A program made the translations under genes and the position numbers. From Actinomycetota bacterium (GTDB lineage Bacteria > Actinomycetota > Thermoleophilia > Solirubrobacterales > 70-9): a DNA stretch of 64,000 bases. Positions 1-9,168 of this stretch are shown piece after piece. The stretch spans positions 1 to 64,000 of the forward strand of contig JAFDWO010000011.1 of the NCBI GenBank assembly GCA_018268415.1, written 5' to 3'. The notes beneath the pieces were generated by a model. The model was not told the DNA's origin. It searched no databases and was given only the letters and a program-made list of their open reading frames with translations. Position 1 is the first letter of the stretch. The number at the start of each line of letters is the position of its first letter.

Positions 1-124
1 GATCTCGATGCTGATCGAGATGGTCCCCCTGCTCGTCCTCTTCGAGTTGAGTATCTTGCTGGCACGTTGGTTCGGCCGTCCGCGCGAAGGGGCGGGAGCG
101 GCGGAGCCGAGCACGCAGGAGTGA
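1..124 (+). CDS. tatC: TatC, twin-arginine translocase subunit (C-terminal end only)
   Basis: Only the last 40 codons are present; the frame enters from the left edge and stops with TGA at 122-124. The visible part is a final transmembrane helix with the motif EMVPLLVLFELSILLARW followed by a short acidic cytoplasmic tail. Ending on that helix with LLVLFELSI is typical of TatC, the multi-spanning receptor of the Tat export pathway for folded proteins. The next gene starts 10 bases downstream on the same strand, so the two may be cotranscribed. The family call rests on this one helix and is therefore good but not certain. Confidence 0.8.
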   Translation, partial: ISMLIEMVPLLVLFELSILLARWFGRPREGAGAAEPSTQE

Positions 125-134
125 GAAGGGGCAG

Positions 135-941
135 ATGGCGCAGGGCAGCGACGAGCATCGAATGGTCTTTGACATCCGCGGCCGCAGGCGGCACGTGGTC
201 AAAGTCGTCTACGCGATCCTCGCGATCCTGATGGCGGCCAGCCTCTTCCTGGTCACCGGGGCCGTCAACCTCAACTCGATCTTCGGTACCGCCTCGAGCG
301 TCGAAAGCGCCGCCTCGAGCTTCATCAAGCAGGCCGAACACATCGAAACGAAGCTGGCGAAAACGCCGGAAGACGAAGCGCTGATGGCGAACCTGACGCG
401 CACCCGGATCAACGCCGCCAACTCGATGATCACCAACGGCAAGGGCGAATCCGCGGGCGGGGTCGAAGAAATCAAGCAGCAGCTCGCCCTGGCGAGCGAA
501 AGCTGGTCGAAATACGCCGCCACGGCGAGCGAACCGAGCGCTGGGCTGGCGATCCAGGCCGCTCCGGCCCTGTTCCAGCTCGCCGAACTCTCGAGCAACG
601 GCGAAGAAGCGTTGGAAAACGTGAAAGCGGCGGCGGAAGCCGAGCAGGTCGTCGCCGCGAAGCGCAACGACCTGAACAGCTGGAGCACGCTCTCCTTCTA
701 CGCGCTCTTCGCCCAGAACTACAAGCTGGCCGAAGAAGCCAAAGAAGAAGCGGTCAAACTGGCGAACACGAAGTTCGAACGCGAATCCTTCGAAAATAAA
801 TACGAAGAAGTCGAAAAAAACGCCAAAAAATTTGGCCAACAGCTGCAGGTCGAAAAAGCGTCGAAGAGCAAGTCGGCCGGCAAGGAATCGCTCGAAAACC
901 CGATCCAGGGTCTCGGCGGCACGTCTCTGGGCGGCGAATAG
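135..941 (+). CDS. Single-pass membrane protein with exported helical (TPR-like) domain
   Basis: 268 residues with ATG start preceded by GAAGGGG. A short basic cytoplasmic N-terminus (about residues 1-20) is followed by one membrane helix (about 21-44). The rest is a charged, almost purely helical extracytoplasmic domain. Residues about 180-215 (LSFYALFAQNYKLAEEAKEEA) read like a tetratricopeptide helix pair, suggesting a protein-protein scaffold. It directly follows tatC and may be in its transcript, but a link to Tat export is only positional. Codon use is remarkable: after the membrane helix 29 of 30 Glu codons are GAA, while the single Glu before it is GAG. I do not recognise a named family; the reaction or partner is unknown. 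Confidence 0.75.
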   Translation: MAQGSDEHRMVFDIRGRRRHVVKVVYAILAILMAASLFLVTGAVNLNSIFGTASSVESAASSFIKQAEHIETKLAKTPEDEALMANLTRTRINAANSMITNGKGESAGGVEEIKQQLALASESWSKYAATASEPSAGLAIQAAPALFQLAELSSNGEEALENVKAAAEAEQVVAAKRNDLNSWSTLSFYALFAQNYKLAEEAKEEAVKLANTKFERESFENKYEEVEKNAKKFGQQLQVEKASKSKSAGKESLENPIQGLGGTSLGGE

Positions 942-961
942 GCGCCTGACCGGGTGCTGAG

Positions 962-1034
962 TGGGCCGTGTTGGGCTCGAACCAACGACCTTGAGATTAA
1001 GAGTCTCCTGCTCTACCAACTGAGCTAACGGCCC
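962..1034 (-). tRNA. tRNA-Lys (CTT anticodon)
   Basis: Read on the minus strand, a 73-nt cloverleaf starts GGGCCGTTAGCTCAGTTGG. The 7-bp acceptor GGGCCGT pairs with ACGGCCC, there is a canonical D arm, an anticodon loop CTCTTAA giving CTT, and a T arm with GGTTCGAGCCC. Four of five anticodon-stem pairs form; the outermost is a G-A mismatch. The discriminator is A and CCA is not encoded. CTT reads AAG, the main Lys codon of this GC-rich genome. Confidence 0.95.
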
Positions 1035-1081
1035 CGGGCGGAGGATTATAGGAATCCCGGGCCGCCGGGGACCGCCGGGCC

Positions 1082-1852
1082 TCAGCGCTGGGCGCAGTAC
1101 TTTTCGAGCCCGACGCCTTCGATCACCAGGCCGTTGGCGAAGGTGAAGATGCCGTGGCTGCGCAGGATGTGGTCGGAGCAGCGGGCGGCGACGTAGCTGC
1201 GCTGCACGCCTCCGGCGGCGTACCGCCGGCCGATCTTGACGTTGATGTGGGTGATCGAGGCGAGGCCGCCTGCCAGTTCCGGCAGGTTGACGGTGGCCCG
1301 GTAGCGGAATTCACCGGGGCGCTTTTCGATCGGTACGAGGAAGGCGTAGGTCTGCGTCGCGGGCACGTCGATGCGAGCGTGGACGACGACGGTGGGGTGG
1401 CCTTCTTCGCGCGGGCCGTTGAAGAGGGTGAGCGCGGAGCTGGTCGGCACCGGGCCGCCGGGCAGCGAGACCAGCGCTTCGAGCCTGCCGGTGCCGACGA
1501 TCGCGCTCTTACAGATGGCGCGCGCTTCTTCGACGCTCGCCGCCGCGATCCGTTCAGGCGCGCAGGTCGGCAGCCCGGCGACGTCGAGGCGCCCGTCGCG
1601 GTCGAAGTCCATGACCACCTGCCGCAGGGCGGGAGGCGCGCCGCCGCCGGGCCTGGCGATATCGAGGTAGCCCTCGAACCGGACCGGGGCAAAGCTCTTC
1701 CTCGGCAGGTTGAGCGGCTGGAAGTCGGCGTTCAGCCGCAGTCGAATTTCCCGGGTTTCCACCATCGCGGCGCCGAGCGCGCCCTCGGCCAGGGCCGCGC
1801 AGACGAAGATCGTGAGGAAGAAGGGGAGGGCGCGCCTCAGTCGGTGTGGCAT
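1082..1852 (-). CDS. Secreted four-cysteine family protein, paralog A
   Basis: 256 residues. I chose ATG at 1852 because it gives a clean signal peptide (RRALPFFLTIFVCAALAEGALGA) and overlaps the upstream gene by 16 bases; a longer in-frame start at 1933 would lie deep inside that gene. The mature protein shares a pattern with four other proteins of the window: G-L-P-T-C near residue 115, an A-x3-C about 20 residues on, L-F-N then H-A, LPELAGG, a Cys after SYVAAR, and a C-terminal Cys. The four conserved cysteines could form two disulfides outside the cell. No domain name is recognised. It is the last gene of a three-paralog operon. Confidence 0.75.
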   Translation of the reverse strand: MPHRLRRALPFFLTIFVCAALAEGALGAAMVETREIRLRLNADFQPLNLPRKSFAPVRFEGYLDIARPGGGAPPALRQVVMDFDRDGRLDVAGLPTCAPERIAAASVEEARAICKSAIVGTGRLEALVSLPGGPVPTSSALTLFNGPREEGHPTVVVHARIDVPATQTYAFLVPIEKRPGEFRYRATVNLPELAGGLASITHINVKIGRRYAAGGVQRSYVAARCSDHILRSHGIFTFANGLVIEGVGLEKYCAQR

Positions 1853-2604
1853 GGCGAGGTCAGCAGCGACTGTAGGTGGCTGCCGTCCGCGAAGGTCAAT
1901 TTGCCGAAGACCTGGAGGCGGCCGCCGACGCATTCGGCTTCGGCGTACCCGACCTTCCGGCCGTGGCGGGTGTAGGTGCGGCCGAATTGGGTTTCGGCGA
2001 GGATCGCGGCGCCGGCGCCACCGGCGATCTCCGGTAGCTGGATTTCCGTGCGGTAGCCATAACGGCCGTGATCCACCTTTTCGACCGTGAACGGGACGAT
2101 CAGAGCCTGCGGCGCGGGCACGGTCTCGTAGGCGTGGGCGATCAGCGCCGGTCGGCCGCCCTGCGGCGGCGCGTTGAAGATCGAGATCGGCGAGCTGATC
2201 GTGAAGGGTGGTTTGCCCATCATCGCCACGCGCGCCCTGCCGATCCCGGTGCCGAGCAACGCCCCGGCGCAGCGCTTGCGGGCTTCGTCCGGCGTCGTCC
2301 CTTCGAGCTTCGCCACCGTGCAGGTCGGCACGCCCTTGAAGTTCAGCCTGCCGTGCTTGTCGAATTCGAAGGTCAGCGATCGCAGCGCCGGCGGCTGTTC
2401 GCCGTTCACCGAGTTGATCCGGACGATGCTGCCGAAGTGGGCCGGGAGGGTGCCGTGCCTGGGGAAGGCGCGCGGCTGGAATTCGGCGGTCGCGCTGACC
2501 TTGAGGTTGCCGATCTGGGTGGTGACCGCGCCGGCGACGGCGGCGAGGATCAGCACGGCCGCGACGACCGCGGCCGTGGGTAGGGCTGCCCGGCGTCGCC
2601 TCAA
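1837..2604 (-). CDS. Secreted four-cysteine family protein, paralog B
   Basis: 255 residues starting at TTG (2604); the start overlaps the stop of the upstream paralog by four bases (TTGA), which argues for translational coupling and for this start. An N-terminal hydrophobic stretch (about residues 8-27) is a signal peptide or anchor. The family signature is complete: GVPTC, a second Cys after EARKR, SIFNAPPQGGRP, AHAY, LPEIAGGAG, a Cys after YAEAE, and a terminal Cys. Most likely extracytoplasmic. Function unknown; the operon context next to an MMPL lipid-type transporter and the mce locus suggests an envelope or lipid role, which is inference only. Confidence 0.75.
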   Translation of the reverse strand: MRRRRAALPTAAVVAAVLILAAVAGAVTTQIGNLKVSATAEFQPRAFPRHGTLPAHFGSIVRINSVNGEQPPALRSLTFEFDKHGRLNFKGVPTCTVAKLEGTTPDEARKRCAGALLGTGIGRARVAMMGKPPFTISSPISIFNAPPQGGRPALIAHAYETVPAPQALIVPFTVEKVDHGRYGYRTEIQLPEIAGGAGAAILAETQFGRTYTRHGRKVGYAEAECVGGRLQVFGKLTFADGSHLQSLLTSPCHTD

Positions 2605-3371
2605 TCAGCCCCCTTGCAGTGTTTGATGATGATCCCGTTCAATTTCGTTCCTTCGTTGAATTCGGTTTCGACTTTCGCCTGCAGCTTGCCGCCCGGGCAG
2701 CTGGCGTTCGCGTAGCTCAGCTTCTGGCCCTTGAAGGTCCAGCGTTTGCCGATCGTCAGCCGCCCTTCGAGGGGGATCCCGTAGCCGCCCGCGATCCGCG
2801 GGATCCTCGCTTCGGTGCGGAAACCGAACGGTCCCGCGTGCACCTTCTGGATTTCCACCGGGACGATGTAGGTGGTCGGCGCGGGCACGCTCAGGTAGGC
2901 GTGGGCGAGCACGGTCGGGTTGCCGTTGTGGGGCGCGGCGTTGAAGATCGTGATCGGTGAGCCGGCCTTGAACGGCCGCTGTTCGGGGAAGGCGATCAGG
3001 GCGGTGCCGTGGCCCTCACCCACGATCGAGCCCGCGCAAACCTTGCGCGCCGTCGCCGAGGTGGTCGCCGCCAGCTTGTTCTTCGTGCAGTACGGGAGGC
3101 CTTTCGTGACCACCGCGCCGTGCTTGTCGTACCAGACGGTCAGCGTCTTCAGGATCGGCGCCAGTCCGCCGTCGGTGGCCGCGATCCGGCCTTCCCCGTG
3201 CAGCGTGATCGCGCCGGGCTCGTGCCTGGGCAGGGTGGTCGGCGTGAAACCTCCTTCGGCCACGACTTCGACCGGGCCGGCCCGCAACACGATCGTCGCC
3301 AGTGCAACCCCGCCCATGGCCAGCAACGCGACGGCGGTAAGAACCGCCGTCCTTAACACAGTCTTCCGCAT
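2601..3371 (-). CDS. Secreted four-cysteine family protein, paralog C (first gene of the operon)
   Basis: 256 residues from ATG at 3371, preceded by GGGAGGAGCGAACCT, a strong ribosome site; an upstream in-frame start at 3404 has no such site. The signal peptide is about residues 1-26 (TAVLTAVALLAMGGVALA). Family landmarks are KGLPYC, KVCAGSIVGEG, ITIFNAAPHNGNP, LAHAYLSVPAP, RIPRIAGGYG, a Cys in NASCPGG, and a final KHC. It is transcribed divergently from the MMPL transporter with only 43 bases between starts, so the two promoters must overlap. Function unknown. Confidence 0.78.
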   Translation of the reverse strand: MRKTVLRTAVLTAVALLAMGGVALATIVLRAGPVEVVAEGGFTPTTLPRHEPGAITLHGEGRIAATDGGLAPILKTLTVWYDKHGAVVTKGLPYCTKNKLAATTSATARKVCAGSIVGEGHGTALIAFPEQRPFKAGSPITIFNAAPHNGNPTVLAHAYLSVPAPTTYIVPVEIQKVHAGPFGFRTEARIPRIAGGYGIPLEGRLTIGKRWTFKGQKLSYANASCPGGKLQAKVETEFNEGTKLNGIIIKHCKGAD

Positions 3372-3414
3372 AGGTTCGCTCCTCCCGTAGCCCCCGCACG
3401 CCAAACTACCACGG

Positions 3415-6400
3415 GTGGGAAGCAGCAGGAGGAGGGGAAGCGAGCGCCCCGGCGGGCCGGACGCGGGCCCGGGCGCGCCGTGGTTGCTGCGTCATCCACG
3501 CGAGATCCTGGTGGTCGCGGCGATCGTTCTGGCCGCGCTGGCGGTCGTCGGCACCGGCGTCGATTCGCGGCTCGACCCGACCACCCTCAACGTGCCCGGC
3601 AGCTCCTCGGCGGAAGCCAACGAGATGCTGGAAGAACACTTCGGACCCTCGGCGCCGTTCGCGATCCTGCTGCGCGGCCCGGCCGCCGCGCTCGAAGAAC
3701 AGGGGCCGCGCCTGGTCCGGGCGCTGCGGGCGGAACCGAACGTCTCGACGCTCTCGCCCTGGGACCAGGGATCGGTCGAAGGGCTGCGCCCGACCCCCGA
3801 AAAGGCGCTGATCCTCGCCGACTTCCACGTCGACACGAAAACGGCGGTCGACGAGACCGTGCCGCGCCTCGACGAAATCCTCGAAGAAAGCGTGACGGCC
3901 CCGGTGCGGGCGACGCAGACCGGGTACGCGACCCTCTCGCGATCGTTGCAGCAGGAATCGATCGACGCCGCCGAGCGGGGCGAGCTGATCGCGCTACCGA
4001 TCCTCCTGGTCGTCCTCCTGCTCGTCTTCCGCTCGCCGATCGCGGCGGTGATCCCGCTCGGCTTCGGCGCGATCACCGTGCTCGCGTCACGGGGGATCCT
4101 CTACTTCGCCACGGAATGGTTCTCGATCGACGCGTTCGCGCTGACCGTCTGCACGATGATCGGCCTGGCGCTGGGGGTGGACTACGCCCTCTTGATGGTG
4201 TCGCGCTTCCGCGAGGAGCTCGAGGCCGGCGCCGAGCCGCTCGAGGCGGCGCGCCGAACCCGGCGCCACGCGGGGCGGACCGTCTCCTTCGCGGGCTCGA
4301 CCCTGCTGCTCTCGATGCTCGTCTCGCTGTTGATCCTGCCCGGGTCGCTGCTCGTGTCGTTGGCCGGGACGGTGGCGATGGTCGTCGTTCTCAGCGTCAC
4401 CGTGGCGACGCTGGTCGGTCCCGCGATCCTCACGCTGGTCGGAAGGAACGTCGACCGCTGGCGGATCGGATCGCGGGCGAGTGCCGAGCGCTCCGCGGTG
4501 ATGCGCTTCGTCAACGGGGCGCTGCGCCGCCCGCTCCTCGCGGCGCTGGTGATCGGCGCGGTCCTGCTCGCTCTGGCGGGCCCGGCGATCGGGTTGAAGC
4601 TCGGCCCGCCGAGCCCCGAACAGCTGGCCAAGGACGCGCCCGCGCGGGTGAACGCCGAACTGATCGACCACGCGATCGGATCCGGCTGGGACGCCCCGTT
4701 CCAGGTCGTCGCCACCAACCCGAACGGGCCGATCACCGACGCGGGCAGCATGGCGGCTCTCCAGCACTTCCAGCACAAGGTCGCCAGGTTCGAAGGGGTC
4801 AAAGTCGTGATCGGTCCGCAGGCGGCGACGAAGCGGGTGAAGCCGTTGCAGGAATTCGGCAACTCGGCGCTCGCCTCGCGCGGGAACCTCGGCCCGGTCA
4901 AGGAACTGGGGAAGCTCGGCAGGGAACTGAACGTCGCCGCGGGCGGGGTGGGGGAACTGCGCGGCGGGATCACCGAAGCGAGCAACGGCGCCGGTCTCCT
5001 GGCGCTCGGCTCCGACCACGCCGGCGAAGGCGCGCAGTTGATCGCGCGGGGGCTGGGGCGCGCGGCGGGAGGAAGCCAACGGGCGATCGACGCCCTGGAA
5101 CGCCTGGCGAAGGGCACCGAAAAGCTCGCGGAAGGGCTGCTGCAGGCGGAAATCGGAGCGCAGCAGGTCCGGGTCACCGGGATCAACGGAATCACCAGCT
5201 CACTCAACTACAACGGGCGACGGGCTCAGCGCGAACAGCTCCGGGGGCTCCGGGCCGAGCAGAACGAAACGGTTCCGCGACTGCTCGCACCGGCCCAGGC
5301 AAGCGTCGAAAAGCTGGCCGCGGCGGAAGCCGAGCTGAAGGAAGCGGCGCCCGACGACCCGACGGCCGCCGCGGCGCTGGAATCGGTTCAGGCCGCGCGG
5401 GCCGCGCTGACGGGCACCAACCCGGTCGACGGTGCCCCCTATCGGGAGGGCTATGCCGGTCTGACCGCCGAACTCGAAGGTCTCCGGGAACGGCTGGATC
5501 AGTACGCCGAACTCAACAGGAGAACGACGTCGTTCATACATTCCTCGGTTGAAGGATTGAAGAAAACCGGGCGGGCGACGGGGCGGCTGATCGAAGGCCT
5601 ACAGAGGCTTCGCCGCGGCAGCAACACGCTCGCCCGTGGCGCCGACAAGCTGGCCAAGGAAGCGGGCCGGCTCGGCGAGGGCATCGAACGGCTGGGCGCC
5701 GGGGCGGCCTCCCTGGTCAGCGGGCTCGACCAGCTCAGCGGTGGCGCCGAAGCGCTGGAAGCGAACCTCGCGGCCGGCGCGGTGGAAGTCGAACCGCTGG
5801 AAGCGGGGCTCGCGGAAGCGAGCGTGAAGGTGCTGGAAGGCAAGGCGAAGATCCGCCGGCAGGCGGGCAAAGTGCAGGAGCAGACGCCGGGCCTCTTCAA
5901 CTCGGGGTACTTCGTGCTCTCGGCGCTCGACGGGGCGCCGCCCGGCCCGCGCGAAAAGGCGGCAACGACCATCGACCTCAACAAGGGTGGCCAGGCGGCC
6001 TCGATGTTGGTGATCTCGAAGTACGAATTCAACTCGCCCGGATCGATCCGGCTGAACCAGGAACTGGCGGCCGCGGCGGCCGAACTGGGGAAGGACGCGA
6101 GCCTCCTGACCGGCGTCGCGGGCGGTGCGGCGCAGCTGAACGACTACAGCAAGATCACCCGCGACCGGATCCCCTGGATCATCGCGGTCATCACCTTCGT
6201 CACCTTCCTGGTGCTCGTGGTGGTGCTGCGGGCGCTGCCGCTGGCGGCGATCGCGGTCGGCCTCAACCTGCTCACGGTCGGGGTCGCCTTCGGCATCCTG
6301 ACGCTGCTCTTCCACGTCCCCGCGGACTGGCCGCTGGGCGGCCACGATTACGTCGACGCGGTCGGGGCCTGCATGATCTTCGCGGTCGTCTTCGGCCTCT

Positions 6401-6729
6401 CGATCGATTACGCCGTCTTCCTGCTGAGCCGCATGCGCGAGCGCTACGACGCCGGCGACGACAACGAGACCGCGGTCCGTTACGGCCTCGAGAAGACGGC
6501 GCGGGTGATCACCGGCGCCGCGGTGATCATGCTGGCGGTCTTCGTCGTCTTCGCCGGCGAGCCGATCGCGACGGTGAGCCAACTCGGCGTCGGCCTCACC
6601 GTCGCGGTCGTCCTTGACGCCACCGTCGTGCGGATCGTCCTCCTCCCGGCCCTGATGCTCCTGCTCGGCGACCGCGTCTGGTGGCTCCCGCGTCCGCTCG
6701 AGCGGGTGCTGCCACGGCTGAACGTGTAG
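3415..6729 (+). CDS. MMPL/RND-family membrane transporter
   Basis: 1104 residues, GTG start without an obvious ribosome site; no better in-frame start is visible before the first helix. The architecture is two MMPL halves: one helix (about 29-50), a large extracytoplasmic loop, five helices with GVDYALLMVSRFREEL (about 253), then helix 7, a very long second loop (about 400-915), and five more helices with GLSIDYAVFLLSRMRER (about 1000). The Asp-Tyr pairs in helices 4 and 10 are the usual proton-relay positions. The second loop carries long heptad-like stretches (ARGADKLAKEAGRLGEGIE), as in coiled-coil extensions of actinobacterial MmpL proteins that export lipids. The substrate is not determinable. 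Every cytoplasmic Glu uses GAG, while the big loops use mainly GAA. Confidence 0.9.
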   Translation: MGSSRRRGSERPGGPDAGPGAPWLLRHPREILVVAAIVLAALAVVGTGVDSRLDPTTLNVPGSSSAEANEMLEEHFGPSAPFAILLRGPAAALEEQGPRLVRALRAEPNVSTLSPWDQGSVEGLRPTPEKALILADFHVDTKTAVDETVPRLDEILEESVTAPVRATQTGYATLSRSLQQESIDAAERGELIALPILLVVLLLVFRSPIAAVIPLGFGAITVLASRGILYFATEWFSIDAFALTVCTMIGLALGVDYALLMVSRFREELEAGAEPLEAARRTRRHAGRTVSFAGSTLLLSMLVSLLILPGSLLVSLAGTVAMVVVLSVTVATLVGPAILTLVGRNVDRWRIGSRASAERSAVMRFVNGALRRPLLAALVIGAVLLALAGPAIGLKLGPPSPEQLAKDAPARVNAELIDHAIGSGWDAPFQVVATNPNGPITDAGSMAALQHFQHKVARFEGVKVVIGPQAATKRVKPLQEFGNSALASRGNLGPVKELGKLGRELNVAAGGVGELRGGITEASNGAGLLALGSDHAGEGAQLIARGLGRAAGGSQRAIDALERLAKGTEKLAEGLLQAEIGAQQVRVTGINGITSSLNYNGRRAQREQLRGLRAEQNETVPRLLAPAQASVEKLAAAEAELKEAAPDDPTAAAALESVQAARAALTGTNPVDGAPYREGYAGLTAELEGLRERLDQYAELNRRTTSFIHSSVEGLKKTGRATGRLIEGLQRLRRGSNTLARGADKLAKEAGRLGEGIERLGAGAASLVSGLDQLSGGAEALEANLAAGAVEVEPLEAGLAEASVKVLEGKAKIRRQAGKVQEQTPGLFNSGYFVLSALDGAPPGPREKAATTIDLNKGGQAASMLVISKYEFNSPGSIRLNQELAAAAAELGKDASLLTGVAGGAAQLNDYSKITRDRIPWIIAVITFVTFLVLVVVLRALPLAAIAVGLNLLTVGVAFGILTLLFHVPADWPLGGHDYVDAVGACMIFAVVFGLSIDYAVFLLSRMRERYDAGDDNETAVRYGLEKTARVITGAAVIMLAVFVVFAGEPIATVSQLGVGLTVAVVLDATVVRIVLLPALMLLLGDRVWWLPRPLERVLPRLNV

Positions 6730-6795
6730 AGCGTCCCCGATCGCGACGGTGGGCCGCTCGGGGCGGCCTCACCGCGCGATCGCGCCCGGCGGGGG

Positions 6796-7584
6796 TTACT
6801 TCTTCTTCGGTTCCGCCTTCGGCGTGCAGGCCTGCGTCGTGTCGGCGTTGATCGTGGTGCCGTCCTGGTAAGTGAAGGCGCCGCGGTACTTCAGCTTCTT
6901 CGAGGCCGGGCATTTGGCGTTGACGAAGCTCACCTTCTTGCCCTTGTAGGTCCAGGATTTCTGGATCTTCACCTTGAAGTCGGTGATCACGCCGACGCCG
7001 CCGGCGATCGGGGGGATCGTGACGTCGAGGCGCGGGCCGTAGCCTTCCTTGCCGTAGCTGGAGACGGTGCCGACCAGGACCAGCGTGGTCTGGATCGGCG
7101 CCTGGCCGTAGGCGTGCAGCAGCACCACCGGCTTGCCGCCCTGTGGCACCCCGTTGAAGGCGGTGACCTTCGTCGGCTCGGTGTAGAGGACGCTCAGCGG
7201 CAGCAGGGTGATCGCCGAGCCGCTGCCGATCTTGGCCTTGCCGCAGGCCAGTTCCGCAGCTTCCGTGGTCGTGTTCTGCAACTGCGCCGCCGAGCAGGTG
7301 GGCAGGCCCTTGGTCATCAGCGAGAGGTTCTGGTCGAAGTCGATGACGTCATGGACGGCCGGGCTCGGCACCCCGCTGCCGCTCTTGCCCGTTTTCACCT
7401 CGACGCTCAGCGCCACGGGCGAGGCGGTCTTCTTGTAGAGGGCCTTGGGCGAAACCGAGGCTTCGATCGACTGGGTGTTGCCGTCGGGCCCGGTCACCGT
7501 TTCCCCGGCAAGGGCGGCCGAAGCCGGGATCGCGAACGCCGCGAGAGCGGCAAGGCTCGCGATCAGAGTGAAACGTTTGTGCAT
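6796..7584 (-). CDS. Secreted four-cysteine family protein, paralog D
   Basis: 262 residues, ATG preceded by AGGAGCACTCA. A signal peptide (about 1-26, AAFAIPASAALA) is followed by the same pattern as paralogs A-C: KGLPTC, a second Cys in ELACGKA, TAFNGVPQGGKP, LLHAYGQAP, IPPIAGGVGVI, a Cys in NAKCPAS, and a Cys near the C-terminus before a Lys-rich tail. It sits between the MMPL transporter (convergent) and the mce operon (divergent, 189 bases apart), so it shares a promoter region with mce. Function unknown. Confidence 0.78.
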   Translation of the reverse strand: MHKRFTLIASLAALAAFAIPASAALAGETVTGPDGNTQSIEASVSPKALYKKTASPVALSVEVKTGKSGSGVPSPAVHDVIDFDQNLSLMTKGLPTCSAAQLQNTTTEAAELACGKAKIGSGSAITLLPLSVLYTEPTKVTAFNGVPQGGKPVVLLHAYGQAPIQTTLVLVGTVSSYGKEGYGPRLDVTIPPIAGGVGVITDFKVKIQKSWTYKGKKVSFVNAKCPASKKLKYRGAFTYQDGTTINADTTQACTPKAEPKKK

Positions 7585-7773
7585 TGAGTGCTCCTGGATC
7601 GGAAATTGTGCGGATCGCCTCCCATTCCCCTAACCGGTCCGCGGCGCCAGAGTAGCGCGTTGAATTCCCATTAAGTCCCCGCTCCACCGGCTTTTGGCGG
7701 GTATCGCCTCGGATACGATTCCCGCGCCCATCCGCAGGGTCGAGGGGGCCAAGGGAGGGGCAGGCGACGACCT

Positions 7774-9168
7774 GTGGCTGCGAAACCCCAAGGCGAGGAG
7801 AAACGCTCGGCTCCGAGCCGAGGAACCACTCCTGCCCGCATGGCCGCGATCGGGGCCCTTGCGGTGGCCGTGATCGTCCTCGCGATCGTGCTCTTCACCG
7901 GGGGCGGTGGGCACAACTACACGTTCATGTTCCAGAACGCGGGCCAGTTGGTCAACGACAACCAGGTGACGATCGGCGGCTCGCCGGTCGGGACCGTCTC
8001 CGGGATCGACCTGAGCCCGAACAACCTTGCCGAAGTCCACGTCGAAGTGGAACAGGAGCTGCACGAAGGCACCACCGCGGTGATCCGCGCCACCTCGCTC
8101 TCCGGCGTCGCCAACCACTATCTGTCGATCAGCCCGGGACCGAACAGCAGCCCGGCGCTCGACGAAGGCACCCCGCTCGGGCTCGCCTCGACCACGACGC
8201 CGGTCGACATCGACCAGCTCTTCAACAGCTTCCCGGCGAAAGTGCGCGAAGGGCTGCAGAACTTCATCAAGGGCAATGGCCAGATTTATGCCGGCCGCGG
8301 CAAGGACGCGAACGAAAGCTACAAGTACTTCGGCACGGCGCTGAACCGGGCGACGGCGTTGGCCGCCGAACTGAACGCCGACGAACAGCTGCTCTCCAAG
8401 TTCCTGGTGAGCTCCAGCAACCTCACCAGCGCCGTCGCCGGTCGCGGCGCCCAGCTCTCGAGCGCGATCTCCAACGCCAACCAGGCCTTCCAGGCGATCA
8501 GCAGCCAGAACGTGGCGCTGGAACGGACCTTGGAACAGCTGCCGCCGGTGATGCGCCAGGCCAACACGACCTTCGTCAACCTGCGCGCCGCGCTCGACGA
8601 CGTCGAACCGTTGGTCAACACCGCCAAGCCGGCGACCAAGAACCTCGCTCCCTTCCTGGCCGAACTGCGTCCGGTCCTGAACAAGTTCATCCCCTTCACC
8701 CGCAACCTCGGCCTGGCGCTGAGCCGCCCCGGCCCGCATAACGACACCGCCTCGCTGCTGAAGGAAATCCCGGTCGTCCAGCAGCGCGCCTCGCGCACCT
8801 TCCCCCACGCCGAAGACGCGATCGCCGCCTTCCAGCCGCAGCTCACCTTCGCCCGCTCCTACACGCCTGACCTGTTCAACGCGCTGGGCAATCTCGGGGT
8901 CGCCGCTGGTGGTTATGACGGGAGCGGTCACTATGTGCGGGCTTCGATCTCAGCCGCGAACCTCTTCAAATACGACGGCGGCAAGCTGACGCCGATCACC
9001 CGCGCCGAACAGTTCAACGGCTTCACCTCGACCTCGATCCCGCGCCGTTGTCCCGGGGGCGCCACGCAGCCCGCCGCCGACGCGTCGAACCCCTACGTCA
9101 ACCCGCCCCACGGCGGCAGCTCCGTGAGCCCGTCCGAATGCAACGTGAATCAAGGGGCCGGCGGATGA
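7774..9168 (+). CDS. Mce-family protein, 1st of six
   Basis: 464 residues, GTG start. A short basic cytoplasmic N-terminus is followed by one helix (about 23-43), the MCE/MlaD domain (about 47-120, with VTIGGSPVGTVSGI), and a long helical region to the C-terminus. Mce proteins form hexameric tubes or needles that shuttle lipids or sterols between the membrane and the outside. It heads an operon in which every junction overlaps by 1 or 4 bases. No YrbE/MlaE permease precedes it, unlike classical mce operons. In the part after the helix I count 17 GAA to 1 GAG; before it both Glu are GAG. Confidence 0.92.
   Translation: MAAKPQGEEKRSAPSRGTTPARMAAIGALAVAVIVLAIVLFTGGGGHNYTFMFQNAGQLVNDNQVTIGGSPVGTVSGIDLSPNNLAEVHVEVEQELHEGTTAVIRATSLSGVANHYLSISPGPNSSPALDEGTPLGLASTTTPVDIDQLFNSFPAKVREGLQNFIKGNGQIYAGRGKDANESYKYFGTALNRATALAAELNADEQLLSKFLVSSSNLTSAVAGRGAQLSSAISNANQAFQAISSQNVALERTLEQLPPVMRQANTTFVNLRAALDDVEPLVNTAKPATKNLAPFLAELRPVLNKFIPFTRNLGLALSRPGPHNDTASLLKEIPVVQQRASRTFPHAEDAIAAFQPQLTFARSYTPDLFNALGNLGVAAGGYDGSGHYVRASISAANLFKYDGGKLTPITRAEQFNGFTSTSIPRRCPGGATQPAADASNPYVNPPHGGSSVSPSECNVNQGAGG

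Noticed and set aside
3480-5552. A 690-codon open frame inside the MMPL gene in another frame
   Set aside because: Its translation is Arg/Pro/Gly/Ala-rich without domains; it is a by-product of high GC in the real gene.
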